Assembly: GCA_963281255.1 (NCBI GenBank)
Contig: OY725503.1
Location: 310,001-374,000 of the forward strand
DNA from: Aphrocallistes beatrix
Taxonomy: Eukaryota > Porifera > Hexactinellida > Sceptrulophora > Aphrocallistidae
Direction of reading: 5' to 3'
Length of the DNA stretch: 64,000 nucleotides
Position 1 is the stretch's first letter. Each line of letters begins with the position of its first letter. Made by a program: the position numbers and the translations under genes. Shown here piece by piece: positions 47,369 through 58,445 of the stretch. The notes under the pieces are model-generated. The model saw only the letters and a list, made by a program, of their open reading frames with translations, made no database searches and was not told the DNA's origin.

Positions 47369-48442
47369 ATGGCGGATGGCAATGCTAACGAAGACAAATT
47401 GAAGTTAATGGAAGAAATGGATGATGATCTTCAGGAATTTCTAAGAAGAGAATCCATAGATTCTTCAGAGTTAATCGGCTTTTTACACATGAGAGGAGTG
47501 AACACTTTGAAGGAATTCTATGAACAAGATCTCGACAGAATGAAGAGATTCCTCGCGCCTGCTAAATTCGACAAGCTGAGGAACGAATTTGAGGATAATC
47601 AAATAACAAAAGTTTCTAATAAGCGTCTGAAAAGGTCGAACAGTCTTGAAGATCTGAATAACATCTATGAAAAGGCTAACAGAGAAAGGGATCCGTTTTT
47701 TGATTATAACATTGAAAAAGATGCCAATGGAAAGATTGGAAATGCGCTGATAATTGTAAATAAACAGTTCAATAAAAACATTCGCGAAGGGGCCGATCAG
47801 GACCTGGAAAACCTTAAAACAATGTTCAAGAATTTGAATGTAAAGACAGAGTCATATTTCAATCTCGATGGGAAAAAGATGAGACAGCACCTGAAAGCGT
47901 TTGTTAACAAAAAGGAAGATGTTTCGATTGTTTTCGTAGCCATTTCAACTCATGGAGCTGAAGATAATATAGTGCTAAGCACTGACGGCAAACACATTGA
48001 TATAAAATATTATATCGATCTTTTACAGAAAAATGACAAATTGATCGGAAAACCAAAAATTTTCTTCATTCAAGCTTGCAGAGGTGATTTGGTTGATGAA
48101 CAAATGATAGTCGCTAGACAAGTTCCAGATAAACCTATTCCTGATACTCCACCAACTGGAACCAAAATAATACAACAGACATTTGCCTCTAACACAAGTG
48201 ACGTTCTGATTGCCTACGCCACGAGTGACAAGCATGTAGCTTGGAGAGACCCAGATTATGGTTCTTGGTTCATTACTGAGCTCAAAAAGGCATTTGAAAA
48301 ATATCCCAATATCCATCTTATAGATATTCTCATCATAACTACTAACTGTGTTATACGGGAACATATAGAGAAGGTGAATGGGCAGTTTGCTACTGAGTGC
48401 TGCAACTTTCACTCTAGTCTGACCAGATTCGTATATTTATGA
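47369..48442 (+). CDS. CASP-11: caspase, paralogue of CASP-10
   Basis: This single-exon frame encodes 357 residues. The prodomain (DDLQEFLRRESIDSSELIGFL) matches CASP-10 and CASP-12. The protease has GNALIIVNKQF, IREGADQDLENLKTMF, ISTHGAED (His195), IFFIQACRGD (Cys237) and VAWRDPDYGSWFITEL. All catalytic residues are present. A run rich in Pro and Asp (PDKPIPDTPP) forms the inter-subunit linker and is the main difference from the two neighbours. The gap to CASP-10 is 467 bases. Confidence 0.9.
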   Translation: MADGNANEDKLKLMEEMDDDLQEFLRRESIDSSELIGFLHMRGVNTLKEFYEQDLDRMKRFLAPAKFDKLRNEFEDNQITKVSNKRLKRSNSLEDLNNIYEKANRERDPFFDYNIEKDANGKIGNALIIVNKQFNKNIREGADQDLENLKTMFKNLNVKTESYFNLDGKKMRQHLKAFVNKKEDVSIVFVAISTHGAEDNIVLSTDGKHIDIKYYIDLLQKNDKLIGKPKIFFIQACRGDLVDEQMIVARQVPDKPIPDTPPTGTKIIQQTFASNTSDVLIAYATSDKHVAWRDPDYGSWFITELKKAFEKYPNIHLIDILIITTNCVIREHIEKVNGQFATECCNFHSSLTRFVYL

Positions 48443-49263
48443 ACAAACACAGTATTTTCATATCACTACTACATTATTACATTTATTTATTGACTCTGAC
48501 ATAGCATAGGTATTATTAGTGAAATGAATGAATAGTACTTTAGGTACATTCAACTAGAGTATGATCATATTTTATGGCAGTGGGCAGCTTTGGGTCTAAG
48601 TACAACTAAGTTGGAGTCTGGGGGCGCTGTATGCCCCCATTGGGATTCAGGGTTAAAGCCCCTGGAAGCTGACAACTTTTTTTGTTTTATAATATTATTA
48701 TGCCAAGTAGAACCTCGTTAATATGAATACCAGGGGACGGTCGAAATTTGTTTGTATTAACCGGAGTGATTTACATGCATTTCTTCCATACAAATAGTAT
48801 AAAGTGGATCTATTCATAAAAGAGTACACAATGTAAGAATAGTCAGCACAATCACTTATTCTCATGTAGAAAATGATCAACCAAACCTGTATTACTAATC
48901 GCCATCATATATAATGGCCGTGACTAGGGATAAGTAGCATCATGTATCAAAGGGTAGATATTTTAAAACTTGGGAGTTAGTAACTGAGTTGAGGCTCTCA
49001 ATTATGAGTAATTAGAATGTGTATATTACGAATTCGAAATAAAGAATAGAGTATTTCATACAGTTTGAGTACATATTCCTCTATGAATAGACACACTACA
49101 ATATTAATTGTGTGGAGGTTTTCGTGGTGGTCGAATACTTTTGTCTGGGTACTGTATACAAATAGAATTGCCCAAATTAGCTCTAATATGAGAGTTCCCA
49201 ATTCCCAATCTATTAAGATCTCTTATCGGTCTGTTGACCGACATTTTTTTAGCCAGAATCTAA
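48443..49263. other. Intergenic region between CASP-11 and CASP-12
   Basis: It holds a GCTGTATGCCCCCATTGGG-containing segment (48583-48680) that resembles 55135-55215, and one pogo-like end (AGTAGAACCTCGTTAATATGA) at about 48710 with no partner. No gene is seen. Confidence 0.45.
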
Positions 49264-50310
49264 ATGGCAGAATGCAATACTGGTGAGATGGAATGCAGTT
49301 TAATGGAAAACATGGATGACACACTGAGGGAATTATTAATAAAAGAAAACATAAATTCTAATAAATTGGTCGAATATCTTAATATCCAGGGCATTACAAC
49401 GTTGAATGAGTTCTTTGAACAAAACCCCTACGATTTACAGAAGTTCATGACAGCTTTTGAATATGACAGGTTGACTATGCTATTTAAAAAAACATCAAAG
49501 CCTGATCAAACGAATATTTTTCCCGAATCAATGGATATCGATGAACATAGTTGGGATGACACAAACAAATACAAAATTGTAAAAGATTCAAAGGGGATGA
49601 TTGGAAATGCATTGATCATTGTGAACAAACATTTTAGTGATGGAACCTATCGCAAAGGGGCAGATAAAGATTGCGAAAACCTCGAGACCATGTTCAAGAA
49701 CTTGAATGTTAGAACTGAGTGCCAAAAGGACCTCGATGGATTGTCTATGGAAAAAACGCTGAGAGAATTTGCTAATAAAGAAGAAGAGGTTTCGATCGTG
49801 TTTGTAGCAATTTCAACACATGGAGATGAGAATAATTCCGTGCTAAGCACTGATAAAAAACCGATTCTAATCGACAATATCACCAACATTTTTCAGAAAA
49901 ACAAAAGTTTAGTTGGTAAACCGAAGATATTCTTTATCCAAGCTTGCAGAGGAAAACTAACTGATGAACGAATTCCAGTAGCTCGAAACGTGTCAGACCA
50001 CCTCTCTCAAGATAGTTCACCACCAAAAGAAGAAACAAAACCCAAACAAACATATGCGACGGCTAAAAGTGACATTTTGATCGCTTATGCCACTAGTGAC
50101 AAATATTTAGCTTGGAGAAACTCAAGAAATGGTTCTTGGTTCATTACTGAGCTCAAAAAGTCATTCGAAAAATACCCAAATAGGAATCTCTTTGAAATTC
50201 TTACAATAACATCTCAAGTTATTATACAGGAATACGGATTGGAGCAAGGTGAACTTAGAACACAATGCTGCAATTTTCAATCTAGCCTAACTAAATTCGT
50301 ATATCTCTAA
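49264..50310 (+). CDS. CASP-12: caspase, paralogue of CASP-10/11
   Basis: This single-exon frame encodes 348 residues. The prodomain is TLRELLIKENINSNKLVEYL with GITTLNEF. The protease has GNALIIVNKHF, YRKGADKDCENLETMF, ISTHGDEN (His186), IFFIQACRGK (Cys228) and YLAWRNSRNGSWFITEL. All catalytic features are present. The N-terminal MAECNTGEMECSLME is close to the CASP-10 start (MAEFDGGEQ), supporting the start chosen. CASP-10, -11 and -12 form a simple tandem triplet with no degenerate member. Confidence 0.9.
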   Translation: MAECNTGEMECSLMENMDDTLRELLIKENINSNKLVEYLNIQGITTLNEFFEQNPYDLQKFMTAFEYDRLTMLFKKTSKPDQTNIFPESMDIDEHSWDDTNKYKIVKDSKGMIGNALIIVNKHFSDGTYRKGADKDCENLETMFKNLNVRTECQKDLDGLSMEKTLREFANKEEEVSIVFVAISTHGDENNSVLSTDKKPILIDNITNIFQKNKSLVGKPKIFFIQACRGKLTDERIPVARNVSDHLSQDSSPPKEETKPKQTYATAKSDILIAYATSDKYLAWRNSRNGSWFITELKKSFEKYPNRNLFEILTITSQVIIQEYGLEQGELRTQCCNFQSSLTKFVYL

Positions 50311-50726
50311 TAATTTCGTATTGCAACATATTATTCTCCTCTAGGCCTTATTACTTATGTTATTAGAGAATTATAAATAGATATTATAGGCAAAGATCAC
50401 AATTAATGAATAAATATGTACTCTAAGGGTCTGAATAAGCGGGTGAGGGATTTATTCGGACCCCTAGAGTAAAGAATTCACACGAATGAAGTTGGATGGA
50501 AAAATATCATACAATTGGGTATATAAAACACTAACAAGTGATAAATTTTGGTAACTCACGCGTCAATTATTATAATTTATCAAATAAATATATTTATTAT
50601 ATTTACCCAAATGAAAGAGGCGCCCTAAGGGCGGCTCAGGCCGAAACGTAGCGCCTACAATGTCGATAAGTGAAGCAGCTTATCACAAATAAAGAAATAA
50701 ACAACAATAAAACTAATTTATGTAAC
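50311..50726. other. Intergenic region after CASP-12
   Basis: It contains short palindromic GC segments (GCGCCCTAAGGGCGGC at about 50621, then GATAAGTGAAGCAGCTTATC) in AT-rich DNA, and two copies of TAACTCACGCGTC (50553 and 50724). It looks like repeat-derived sequence of unknown family. Confidence 0.4.
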
Positions 50727-51131
50727 TCACGCGTCGATTTCTTCAGTTTTGATTCCTTGAGTATCAAAGTTGAAAAAAGCTGCCCCTAACAAACTCCCTC
50801 CTTTCCAAATCCTCCATCCATTCTCTCGCATCTTGAGCAAAGAATAAATCCAGTTTTTCCTTTTGTTCCATAACTGAGCCCAAGCAAGAACATACAAAAC
50901 CTGCTTGATAGACCAACTTAACGATTTTATATTGTTTCCATTCCTAACTCGGTCAATCTTGGATATCCATTGAACTGTATTATTTCTGCACTGACTGAAC
51001 ATTTTCCTAAAGATTGTTCGATGGAGTAGCAAAGTTGCTTGAGCGCTCATAACTAAATTATTACTATTTTGGTTGATACGAAGTAAAGTGATGTGAGAGG
51101 GAATAATTGAATGAAGAGTAAACCCATTCAA
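50727..51131 (-). CDS. Unrecognised 134-residue basic ORF
   Basis: I do not recognise this protein. It is the only sizeable minus-strand frame in the array that does not lie opposite a caspase. It is basic and Trp-rich (CRNNTVQWISKIDRVRNG, SWSIKQVLYVLAWAQLW, RKNWIYSLLKM, ENGWRIWKGG), with an alternating helical look. A possible donor (gtgagt) overlaps the last codons (EEIDA), so further exons may exist. The adjacent short repeat copies (TAACTCACGCGTC) raise the possibility of a transposon-derived frame. A host nucleic-acid-binding protein is equally possible. Confidence 0.35.
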   Translation of the reverse strand: MNGFTLHSIIPSHITLLRINQNSNNLVMSAQATLLLHRTIFRKMFSQCRNNTVQWISKIDRVRNGNNIKSLSWSIKQVLYVLAWAQLWNKRKNWIYSLLKMRENGWRIWKGGSLLGAAFFNFDTQGIKTEEIDA

Positions 51132-51805
51132 TTTGGTCGGATTAGAAATGCAATTTCTAGATCAAAGTTGTTTAAGAAAAACGGTCATTGTATGTAGCGT
51201 GTCGATGAAATACGCGCTTAAATACAAGCTCTATCTCTACTAATATCAAGTATTGATTATTACTATGGTATTAAGGGAAGTGTGACATTGTAATTGGTTT
51301 AGAACCATGCTAGAGTTTATAGATAAAAACCCATTCATTTCTGGAATAGTTTCTAAAGTCACTCGACAACCTAGAGCAGTATTTACCTAATAGTATATAT
51401 AGCATTTTGATGTTTTCCCTGCAAGCATAGAGAATAAAGAACTCTATTTTTAAATATTACCCCAAAAAACAATGAAGGAGTGTCGTAATCCCTTCAGCAC
51501 AGACAGAACTGCTTTCAAAAGACTACACTCTAATTATAGATTAAGGTGACTCCATAATCAGGTGTAAAAACCTTATCGTCGTGGTGTAATGTAGTCAATT
51601 CTAGTGTACTATTATCTGCTAGGATATGGATTACATTGTAGAGTTATTTTCAGGCACTTTTCTATTATGTGGCCATTGTCCAAGATAACATATATATATA
51701 TATATATATATATGTACATGTATATACTTTATGGGAATTATACTAGTGTAATTATCCATTACTCGTCCTTTCGATATAATAGCATCTTTTTCAACTATTT
51801 TAACT
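51132..51805. other. Intergenic region before CASP-13
   Basis: No gene is seen. It contains a (TA)n run at about 51691-51713; the interval 51604-51843 has a chance frame through it. Confidence 0.4.
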
Positions 51806-51905
51806 GTAGAATGCCGAGCATTTATATGGCTTCAGTGGCATAGAAAATGGCTGGGAGACATCCGCGATATCGGGGACACTGTGTCCCCAGTCGACATTCT
51901 ACGGT
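51806..51905 (+). mobile_element. Repeat family N, copy 2
   Basis: GTAGAATGCCGAGCATTTATA, ATGGCTTCAGTGGCATAGAAA, ATGGCTGGGAGACATCCGC and the palindrome GGGGACACTGTGTCCCC, ending GTCGACATTCTACGG, which is complementary to the start. It is the better-preserved relative of 44930-45062. Confidence 0.7.
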
Positions 51906-52069
51906 TAACAAAATTTTAATTTCAATACCTAGTATTTTGCATTTATCCTCCAAGTATATATTTCAGCTGAATTAGTTTAATATATTTGTAAACTGGAGTA
52001 TATTTTTGGCATTGTTATTATCGTTCCATTGTATAAAAGCGCATACTACTCGTAGTTTAAATAGAAACA

Positions 52070-53632
52070 ATGGCTACTGCTGATGACGGTATAACTGCAC
52101 CCCAACCAATAAATGGTTCTGATTCTGGTGAGTAATGCTTAAGAATAAAAAATTATTTTGTATTTCTCATTTATATATAAGTTAAAATGAAGTAAAAAGC
52201 CTTAAAATTTGAATATTGTTTCGAAGTATATATTATTAATTTCATCGAAAGAGTTTTCTGCTTTATCAAGCATATACTTGTGTAATTCTAATTATCCAGT
52301 TTCGATTTTGTAGAGCCAGGAGTTTCAGAAGACGGAGTTAAGAGTACAGCGAAGAAAAGGGATACGAAAAGTATGATTAATTATTCTTATATAATTTAAA
52401 ATGAGACAAGGCTATATCAATTAGAGCATTAGTCGTTCATGAAAAATCTCAATCCCCATCCCAGTAATTTGGGATTTTTGTTACGTCAATTATACATGCT
52501 AACTTGAGCCATGATAAAAGCGGGACATGACGGGACGCAATAGTAAATAATTATACATCGAATTTAAACAGGATATAATAGGAAATTTCATGTAAAACGT
52601 GGTACTCATGAAAATTAGCTCAATAGAAGAGTGAAAAGAGTGGGAAGTCCCGCCAAAACCGGGATAGTTAGCATGTATTGTCAATGATGTTTCGAAAACA
52701 CATTGTTTCTTGCATTCTTTTCCCAATAACGTACGAAGGTTTCAGTTGAACTGGCTAAACCTCTGTTTTACAAGTCTGTATTGCTATATTTAGACACAAT
52801 AATATGCCATTTAAATCAGAACTTTCCCATTTTGAATATTAATTCAGTGAATCATACGTATAACACTTGAAATTTTCGTTTAGTTCGTAATGAGGTAACT
52901 CTTGAAGATCTTCCTTCTCATCGCTACAACATTGCTAAAGATAGACACGGTTTAATTATCATTAATGAGAATTTCAAATATTTGAATAAAAGAACTGTAG
53001 CTGCATCCGAAAATATACATTTAGAGAAAATGTTCTCCGAATTGGGAATCAATTTTGAGTCCCAAAGTCACAAAAATTTAACAGGTCCAGAAATCGAAAG
53101 CAAGGTAACTCAATTTGTCCAAAGCCTCGAATCGAAAAAGCCTTCCTCGATTTTTATCGCGATTTGTTCCCACGGTGGGGAGAATGATGAGATTTCAGGG
53201 ATTAATGATATAGCGCATGAAAAAGATGCAGTTAAAAGTAAATACGATTTCACTACTTTAAATAGAATCGAAAAAATAATCTCGAGTCAGGGAAGTCTGA
53301 TTGGCATACCAAAGGTTCTTCTAATCCAATCATGTACTGGGGGGAAAGAAGAGTATGAACCTGACAGTAATCCCACACCCGGCCAAATCCAAAAAATGTC
53401 TACCTCAACGAGTGATACAGTGATTGTATTCAATACTGGACCTGATGATAACGCATGCGAAAAGGAGCATGACTTTATTAAAACGTTGAGAGAGAGTGTA
53501 GGTGCATACAGAAAGGAGCACCATCTCATTGATATTCTAACCATGAATGCTGGAAAGTTTTCTAAAACTCCTTATGGCAAATATCTATCATCTACCACCC
53601 AATCGACTCTAGAGAAATTTCTTCAGATTTGA
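52070..53632 (+). CDS. CASP-13: three-exon pseudo-caspase (QSCTG)
   Basis: Three exons join in phase: 52070-52127, 52314-52370 and 52884-53632, giving 287 residues. Donors are gtgagt and gtatga; acceptors are ttttgtag and cgtttag. The N-terminal 38 residues are short and disordered (MATADDG..., then KSTAKKRDTK). The protease fold begins HGLIIINENF. His135 is kept in ICSHGGEND, but the Cys motif is QSCTGG (Cys189 kept, Arg lost). The small-subunit pocket is gone (NTGPDDNACEKEHDFIKTL in place of YR...GSWF). The usual P1 Asp pocket is therefore absent. The frame is intact, and so is its duplicate CASP-15, so a non-proteolytic function, or different specificity, is likely. It is followed 305 bases later by the conventional CASP-14. 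Confidence 0.85.
52492..52677 (-). mobile_element. GTCCCG-family element, copy 3 (inverted)
   Basis: TACATGCTAACTTGAGCCATG at the left and the right end CCGGGATAGTTAGCATGTA, with GGGACATGACGGGACGC inside. It lies in intron 2 of CASP-13. The equivalent intron of CASP-15 has the same element, so it predates the duplication. Confidence 0.75.
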
Positions 53633-53937
53633 TTAAATTTCTTCCCTACAGTTTGTGTGATATAAGGACTCTACTCTATTTATTAACATTTTTTACTTTT
53701 TCAAAAACTTTATGATTAGTTCCTAGTATTTGTATATTGTGTTAAGATTTCTTTAGGAAAAAAGGATTCATTATATCTGAACTAATAGCATAATTGCAAA
53801 TGAAGTTCATGCATTTAATTATACTTTATTTTAGATAAATCAGGATTTTTGAGATGGGACGTGATAAGTTAGTCTTTTGATATATTTCTGCTTTAATTCT
53901 ATATATTTAAGCACATAATTAGCGTTGAATTAGAATA

Positions 53938-54813
53938 ATGGCAGTTAAACCTAAAGATCCACCTGAAAGCTCTCTTTCTGGTAAGTAATAGCGTTGCTAG
54001 CCATTTTATATATTGAGATACAACTTGCTAACTGAATGAGTTGTCTTGACACGGTTATCCTCACTTATAGACTTGAATTACGAATTGAAAGTCACCGATG
54101 GCAAAATTGGACATGCTCTTATCATAGTTAACCAAAATTTCCCTGAAGAGAAAAGACAACGAAAAGGAGCTGAAAAGGACACAGAGAACTTAGGAACAAT
54201 GTTTGATTTATTAAACATTAAGCATTTTAGTAAAACCGACTTAACCTCGGAACAAATGGAAGATGAAATTGAAATATTCGCTACTAAAGCAGCAAAGACA
54301 AATCCTTCAATTATCTTCATCGCCATATCCTCACACGGCCATTCTGATTACATTTTTGGTATTAAACCATTACCAAAAAAGGGTGAATATTATGATACCA
54401 TAGCTGTAACTAGAATCCAAGAACTATTGAATAAATACCCTAAATTGACCGGAGTACCCAAAGTTCTTATCCTACAAGCATGTCGGGGGGATAAAGATCA
54501 GGAACGAGATAAGCCTGCTACTGCAATAACTCCAAAAGATGATAAAGGTCCTGCCGATTTTGCGGTTATTTCAAAAGATACTCTGATCGTATACCCCACT
54601 TCTCTCTCTTATACTGCATCGCGTAATAGTGTTACAGGTAGTTGGATGATAACAGAATTGTGCAAGTGCATAAAAATGTATAAAAACGTCCTCCATCTCA
54701 CTGAAATACTCACCATATGTACTTATGCCACAATAATCGGCCATAAAGATACACAGACTTGTACATTTAAGTCTTCTCTCACTAAATTTCTCAGCTTCAA
54801 AGATCCTAAATGA
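53938..54813 (+). CDS. CASP-14: two-exon caspase
   Basis: Two exons, 53938-53980 and 54071-54813, join in phase 1 to give 261 residues. The prodomain is only about 15 residues (MAVKPKDPPESSLS), as in short effector caspases. The protease has GHALIIVNQNF, RKGAEKDTENLGTMF, ISSHGHSD (His103), VLILQACRGD (Cys152) and YTASRNSVTGSWMITEL. All catalytic features are present. A gtaagt donor lies 2 bases after the TGA stop, and a matching acceptor (ttatttag) lies near 54937, so the 3'UTR probably has an intron. The same arrangement occurs in CASP-16. The upstream flank (TTTCTGCTTTAATTCTATA, TTAAGCACATA) is conserved with CASP-16. Confidence 0.9.
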
Positions 54814-56340
54814 AGTAAGTTAATTCTTGGTTTGATTTAAATAATAGGAATGAGTTGGCATACAATGTCTTCATTGTATTATGGTGATTTAGCAACAATC
54901 AAATAATTTTAATTATTATTTTTAATCTTTTATTTAGGTCATTAGAACTCTCTCGGATACATGGAAAGAACTGAATTAGTTAGTGAAGAAGTACTCTGAA
55001 ATAGCTTTGTAATTTTGTGTATACTCAGGACCTATAGATTAAGTTTTAATGTTTGAATATTTGAATGAATGTACATATTGTATTTAATGATCTGTGCAGT
55101 GGTGAAACCAGCATTTTCTGACAAGGGGGGCACAACACCCAGCTGGGGGTCTGGGGGACGCTGTAAGCTCCCAGTCTGACTAGGGTCCAGAGGAAAGGAC
55201 CCAGAAGCTGACTATATCTATCGTAAAATATGAATTATTGTCCAAGGTACATTCTGATTAACCAATCATAATCAACTTCAGTTGTACTATAAACCCCTTG
55301 CAATTTCATTGATCGGCAGAGTTTTGTTGTTTTTTGAGGAAAACTGTCAAAAATATTCGTTTCATCAAGTACATATCTCGTTCAATTTTAAAAAATTGAT
55401 CCTGTAGACTTCTCAACACACAGACATCGTACACCATTCATGCTAATGGTACAGCACAGAGTGGACCATGAGTCACTTACTGTGACCCATGACCCACCAC
55501 ATGAAGGACATATATAGACCAACTCTACTAAATTTTCAATCGCGTTAATTTGTAGTCGTTGGCGCTAAAAAAGTTTGAATTATGAAGAAAAATGTCAGTC
55601 GACAGAGTGTGAGTAAATTAAAACCCTGAAATTTAATTGGTTAGCATCAATTATAAACATTTTTTAATGTCAACAAATCAGATTTCAAGTTTAGAGAGTG
55701 ATTATAACTAGTTTATATGCATTGTGTTATGTCCTATTCCGATTAACCAACCATAATCAACTTTAGCTGTAATATAAAACACTGCAATTCAGGGATTTGC
55801 TTGCTACTTACTACCCTTTTTATTTTTTTGGAGGAAAATAAAAGGTAGTCAGTAAATATTCTGGATGGCGAGCAAAGAAAAGTAGTAAGGAAATTTCCCT
55901 GACACCTTGATGAAATGGACATGGTTAAATTAAGAAAATTCTGATTGTGAAATGCTCAAATATTTCTGCAAATCGCTAGATGAACACTCGTTTCGGTTCT
56001 ATACTGCACGATCAATAATTTCTTTTCCTCACGCCAACTAAATTCCGGTGAAAATAAGTAGCAAGTAAAAAAAGTAGTGAGTAAATAAAACTAAATCTAA
56101 ATTGGAGCAAAAATAAAGTAGCAAGTAAACGGTTGGCAAAGAAACTGCCGCAACTTTTTTTTACCAGTTCTGGAATCCCTGTTGCAATTTCAATGGTCAG
56201 CAGAGATTTTATATATTTTGAGGCAAAGTGTAAAATGTGAATACTCATTGGCACTCATTCATTTCCTATCGGATGGCGAGTAGTGATCGTTCAAGAAGAT
56301 AGCAGATAAACTCGGGAGAAAAGTAACTGATATATTGGGA
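54814..56340. other. Intergenic region after CASP-14
   Basis: It includes the presumed 3'UTR intron and second 3'UTR exon of CASP-14 (to about 55000), repeat fragments related to 48583-48680 and 40432-40500, and no coding frame with a recognisable pattern. Confidence 0.45.
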
Positions 56341-56379
56341 GAAGAAGATGTCTATAAAGATGAGCTCCTGTTTGCAAAG

Positions 56380-56624
56380 ATTTGAATATTTGTAATGGAG
56401 AGGAATTTCTAAAAGCGACGCCAGAACAACTTCGAGATTTAAAGCTGTCTGATGAAGTTATTATCAATGGACTGAGGTATTTCTCACTGTTCTTGTTGAG
56501 AAAACAATAAGCTTAGAATATTTTATTTTTTTGTCTTGTAGATGATATCGATACAGACAGCAGCTGTATACGCCCACAAGGAGCACAACTACGAAATCCC
56601 TCTCAAACCCCTGTTTCAAAAGGT
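56380..56624 (+). pseudogene. Decayed exons of a SAM-like or death-fold protein
   Basis: One segment reads GEEFLKATPEQLRDLKLSDE, followed by VIINGLR and a possible donor (gtattt, about 56478). After TTGTCTTGTAG (acceptor ending 56541) a second short open segment reads DDIDTDSSC, RPQGAQLRNPSQTPVSKG, then gtaact. The first part looks like the second half of a SAM-like helical bundle, but the upstream half is broken by stops and frame changes. It is probably a relic of another prodomain-bearing gene. Nothing of a protease follows. Confidence 0.35.
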
Positions 56625-56916
56625 AACTCCGCTGTTATAACACAAAAATTCCATCATTTTTAGACAATTCTTGAGTCCGAATATATATGGCGTATGGTAC
56701 GTCCATGCTCGTGACTGGAAAATCTATCGGACCCAATTGCACCAAATTTGAGTCATTTATATATTGGAGATTTGGACCTGGGTACAACTTTTTATAATAT
56801 ATTTGCACCTTTTTCACTTGTGTATTAGCCAATCAGAATCCATGGATTTAACAGTTGACTTTGATATTGTTGGCTAAAGGATTAGAATTAATCCAATGCA
56901 TACTATCTTATACAGG

Positions 56917-57664
56917 GTGGCTTTTAAGTTCTGTTCCAAGCTTTATTAGGTATAAAATTTCTTAAACTCTAACAATCTTAGTTATTAGAGATTGTAATTC
57001 GAATATTCTCAATGATTTTATAAGATTTTTTGAGTCTAAGAACTGGAACTGTGTTTTGTGAAAAAAATATGTGTCCTGGAACGCAGCGAAAATCGAGAAT
57101 CAGGGCCACTGCTTCTGTAAAAAATGTCTCGATAATCGATTTTCCATGACGATTTAGCACCAGATACCTTCCATTCACCATTGAGATATTTCACAAATCC
57201 ATTGAATTCATTATCAGAAACGAGATAAAGTTATTATTTCACGACTTCAAATTAGGTACATTATGCAAAATCACCCAAAATGGCACTTTTTTTCACATCA
57301 CCAAAAAATCTGATCCAAAAGGTTCTCAATACATACTGATCTAAACATTCTATATTTCTACAAATTTAGATTATTCGAGGAAAATGTGTGAGCTAATTTT
57401 TCATAGAATTTGAAGACTCTGGGAAGATAATATGAAAAGCAGTGGTCCCTGATTCTCGATTTTCGCTGCGTTCCAGGACACATATTTTTTTCACAAAACT
57501 CACCATACAAAACACAGTTCCAGTTCTTAGACTCGAAAAATCTTATAAAATCATTGAGAATATTCGAATTACAATCTCTAAAGACCATAATAACTAAGAT
57601 TGTTTGAGTTTAAGAAATTTTATACCTAATAAAGCTTTGGGCAGAACTTAAAAGCCACCCTGTA
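56917..57664. mobile_element. Long terminal inverted repeat element (CAGGGTGGCTTTTAAGTTC)
   Basis: The left arm starts TACAGGGTGGCTTTTAAGTT and continues for about 220 bases; the right arm ends CTTAAAAGCCACCCTGTA. The arms share GGTATAAAATTTCTTAAACT, ATCTTATAAAATCATTGAG, TTCGCTGCGTTCCAGGACAC and GTTCCAGTTC. The TA flanks fit a TA target duplication, as in Tc1/mariner elements. The middle 250 bases show no transposase. The two minus-strand frames at 56978-57181 and 57358-57588 are mirror products of the arms, not genes. Confidence 0.85.
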
Positions 57665-58198
57665 TATTAAAATGCTACGATTTTTGTGTGTTTGCCTGAA
57701 TTGATTGAAGAATTGGCAAGTCGTAGAGATATGAAAATTGGCATGTAGCTGTCAAATGATGAATCTACGATTAAGTTCGAAGATCTAAGCAAAATTTTCA
57801 CACCTCTGCAAAAAATATGAAAAACAATTTTTCACACCTTTTTTATCCAATATTCTGTACGACTTCACTATCAAAATAGAAATCATTGTACGACACTATT
57901 GTAGGCTGTCATCGTTATTAATACTTCAAAGCAATAACTTATATAAATGTCTCAATTATATTATAGTGTACGTATAGCAATTAAAAATGTTTTATGTATA
58001 TTTGCACATCTTTATATGCATACTTTAACATCATTTGATTAATTTTAAAATCTCGCTATATACTAGCTTCCAACTGTTGACATGGGGTTTTCAGGGGTGT
58101 AGATTTCGAATATCATGTTTTCAGATCTATATGAGAAATTATTTGTTAACTTTTGTTTACAATATATATTTTTTACAATATTATAAAGCGGACAAATT
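57665..58198. other. Diverged relative of repeat family P
   Basis: GAATTGATTGAAGAATTGGCA followed by AAAATTGGCATGTAGCTG near 57697-57750 resembles the start of family P copies (AATTGATTGAAGAAACTGCC, TTGGCATGTGG). The rest is too diverged to align by eye. Confidence 0.4.
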
Positions 58199-58445
58199 TA
58201 TATATATATATATATATATACAAGCGCGCTTCGCTTGCTTGTGCTGCGCGGCTGGCGGACACTTTGTGTCCGCAGGAGGCCTGTGGTTACATTGATTAAT
58301 TATAAGGGAGATAACATCTCTAAATATGTCTGTCATATTGCTATATGCCATGCCAAAAATAAGCTTTCTACGTCTGGCAGTTTCTTCAATCAATTCATTA
58401 CATATATATATATATACAAACATTAATCGAGTTTTAATAGTAAGG
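58199..58445 (-). mobile_element. Repeat family P, copy 2 (inverted, partial)
   Basis: CAAGCGCGCTTCGCTTGCTTG, GCGGACACTTTGTGTCCGC and the reverse complement of the family P right end, continuing to a (TA)n run and CATTAATCGAGTTTTAATAG. The remaining 5' part is missing. Confidence 0.65.

Noticed and set aside
56978..57588. Two similar minus-strand frames (56978-57181, 57358-57588)
   Set aside because: They are products of the two inverted arms of one element and have no transposase motif.
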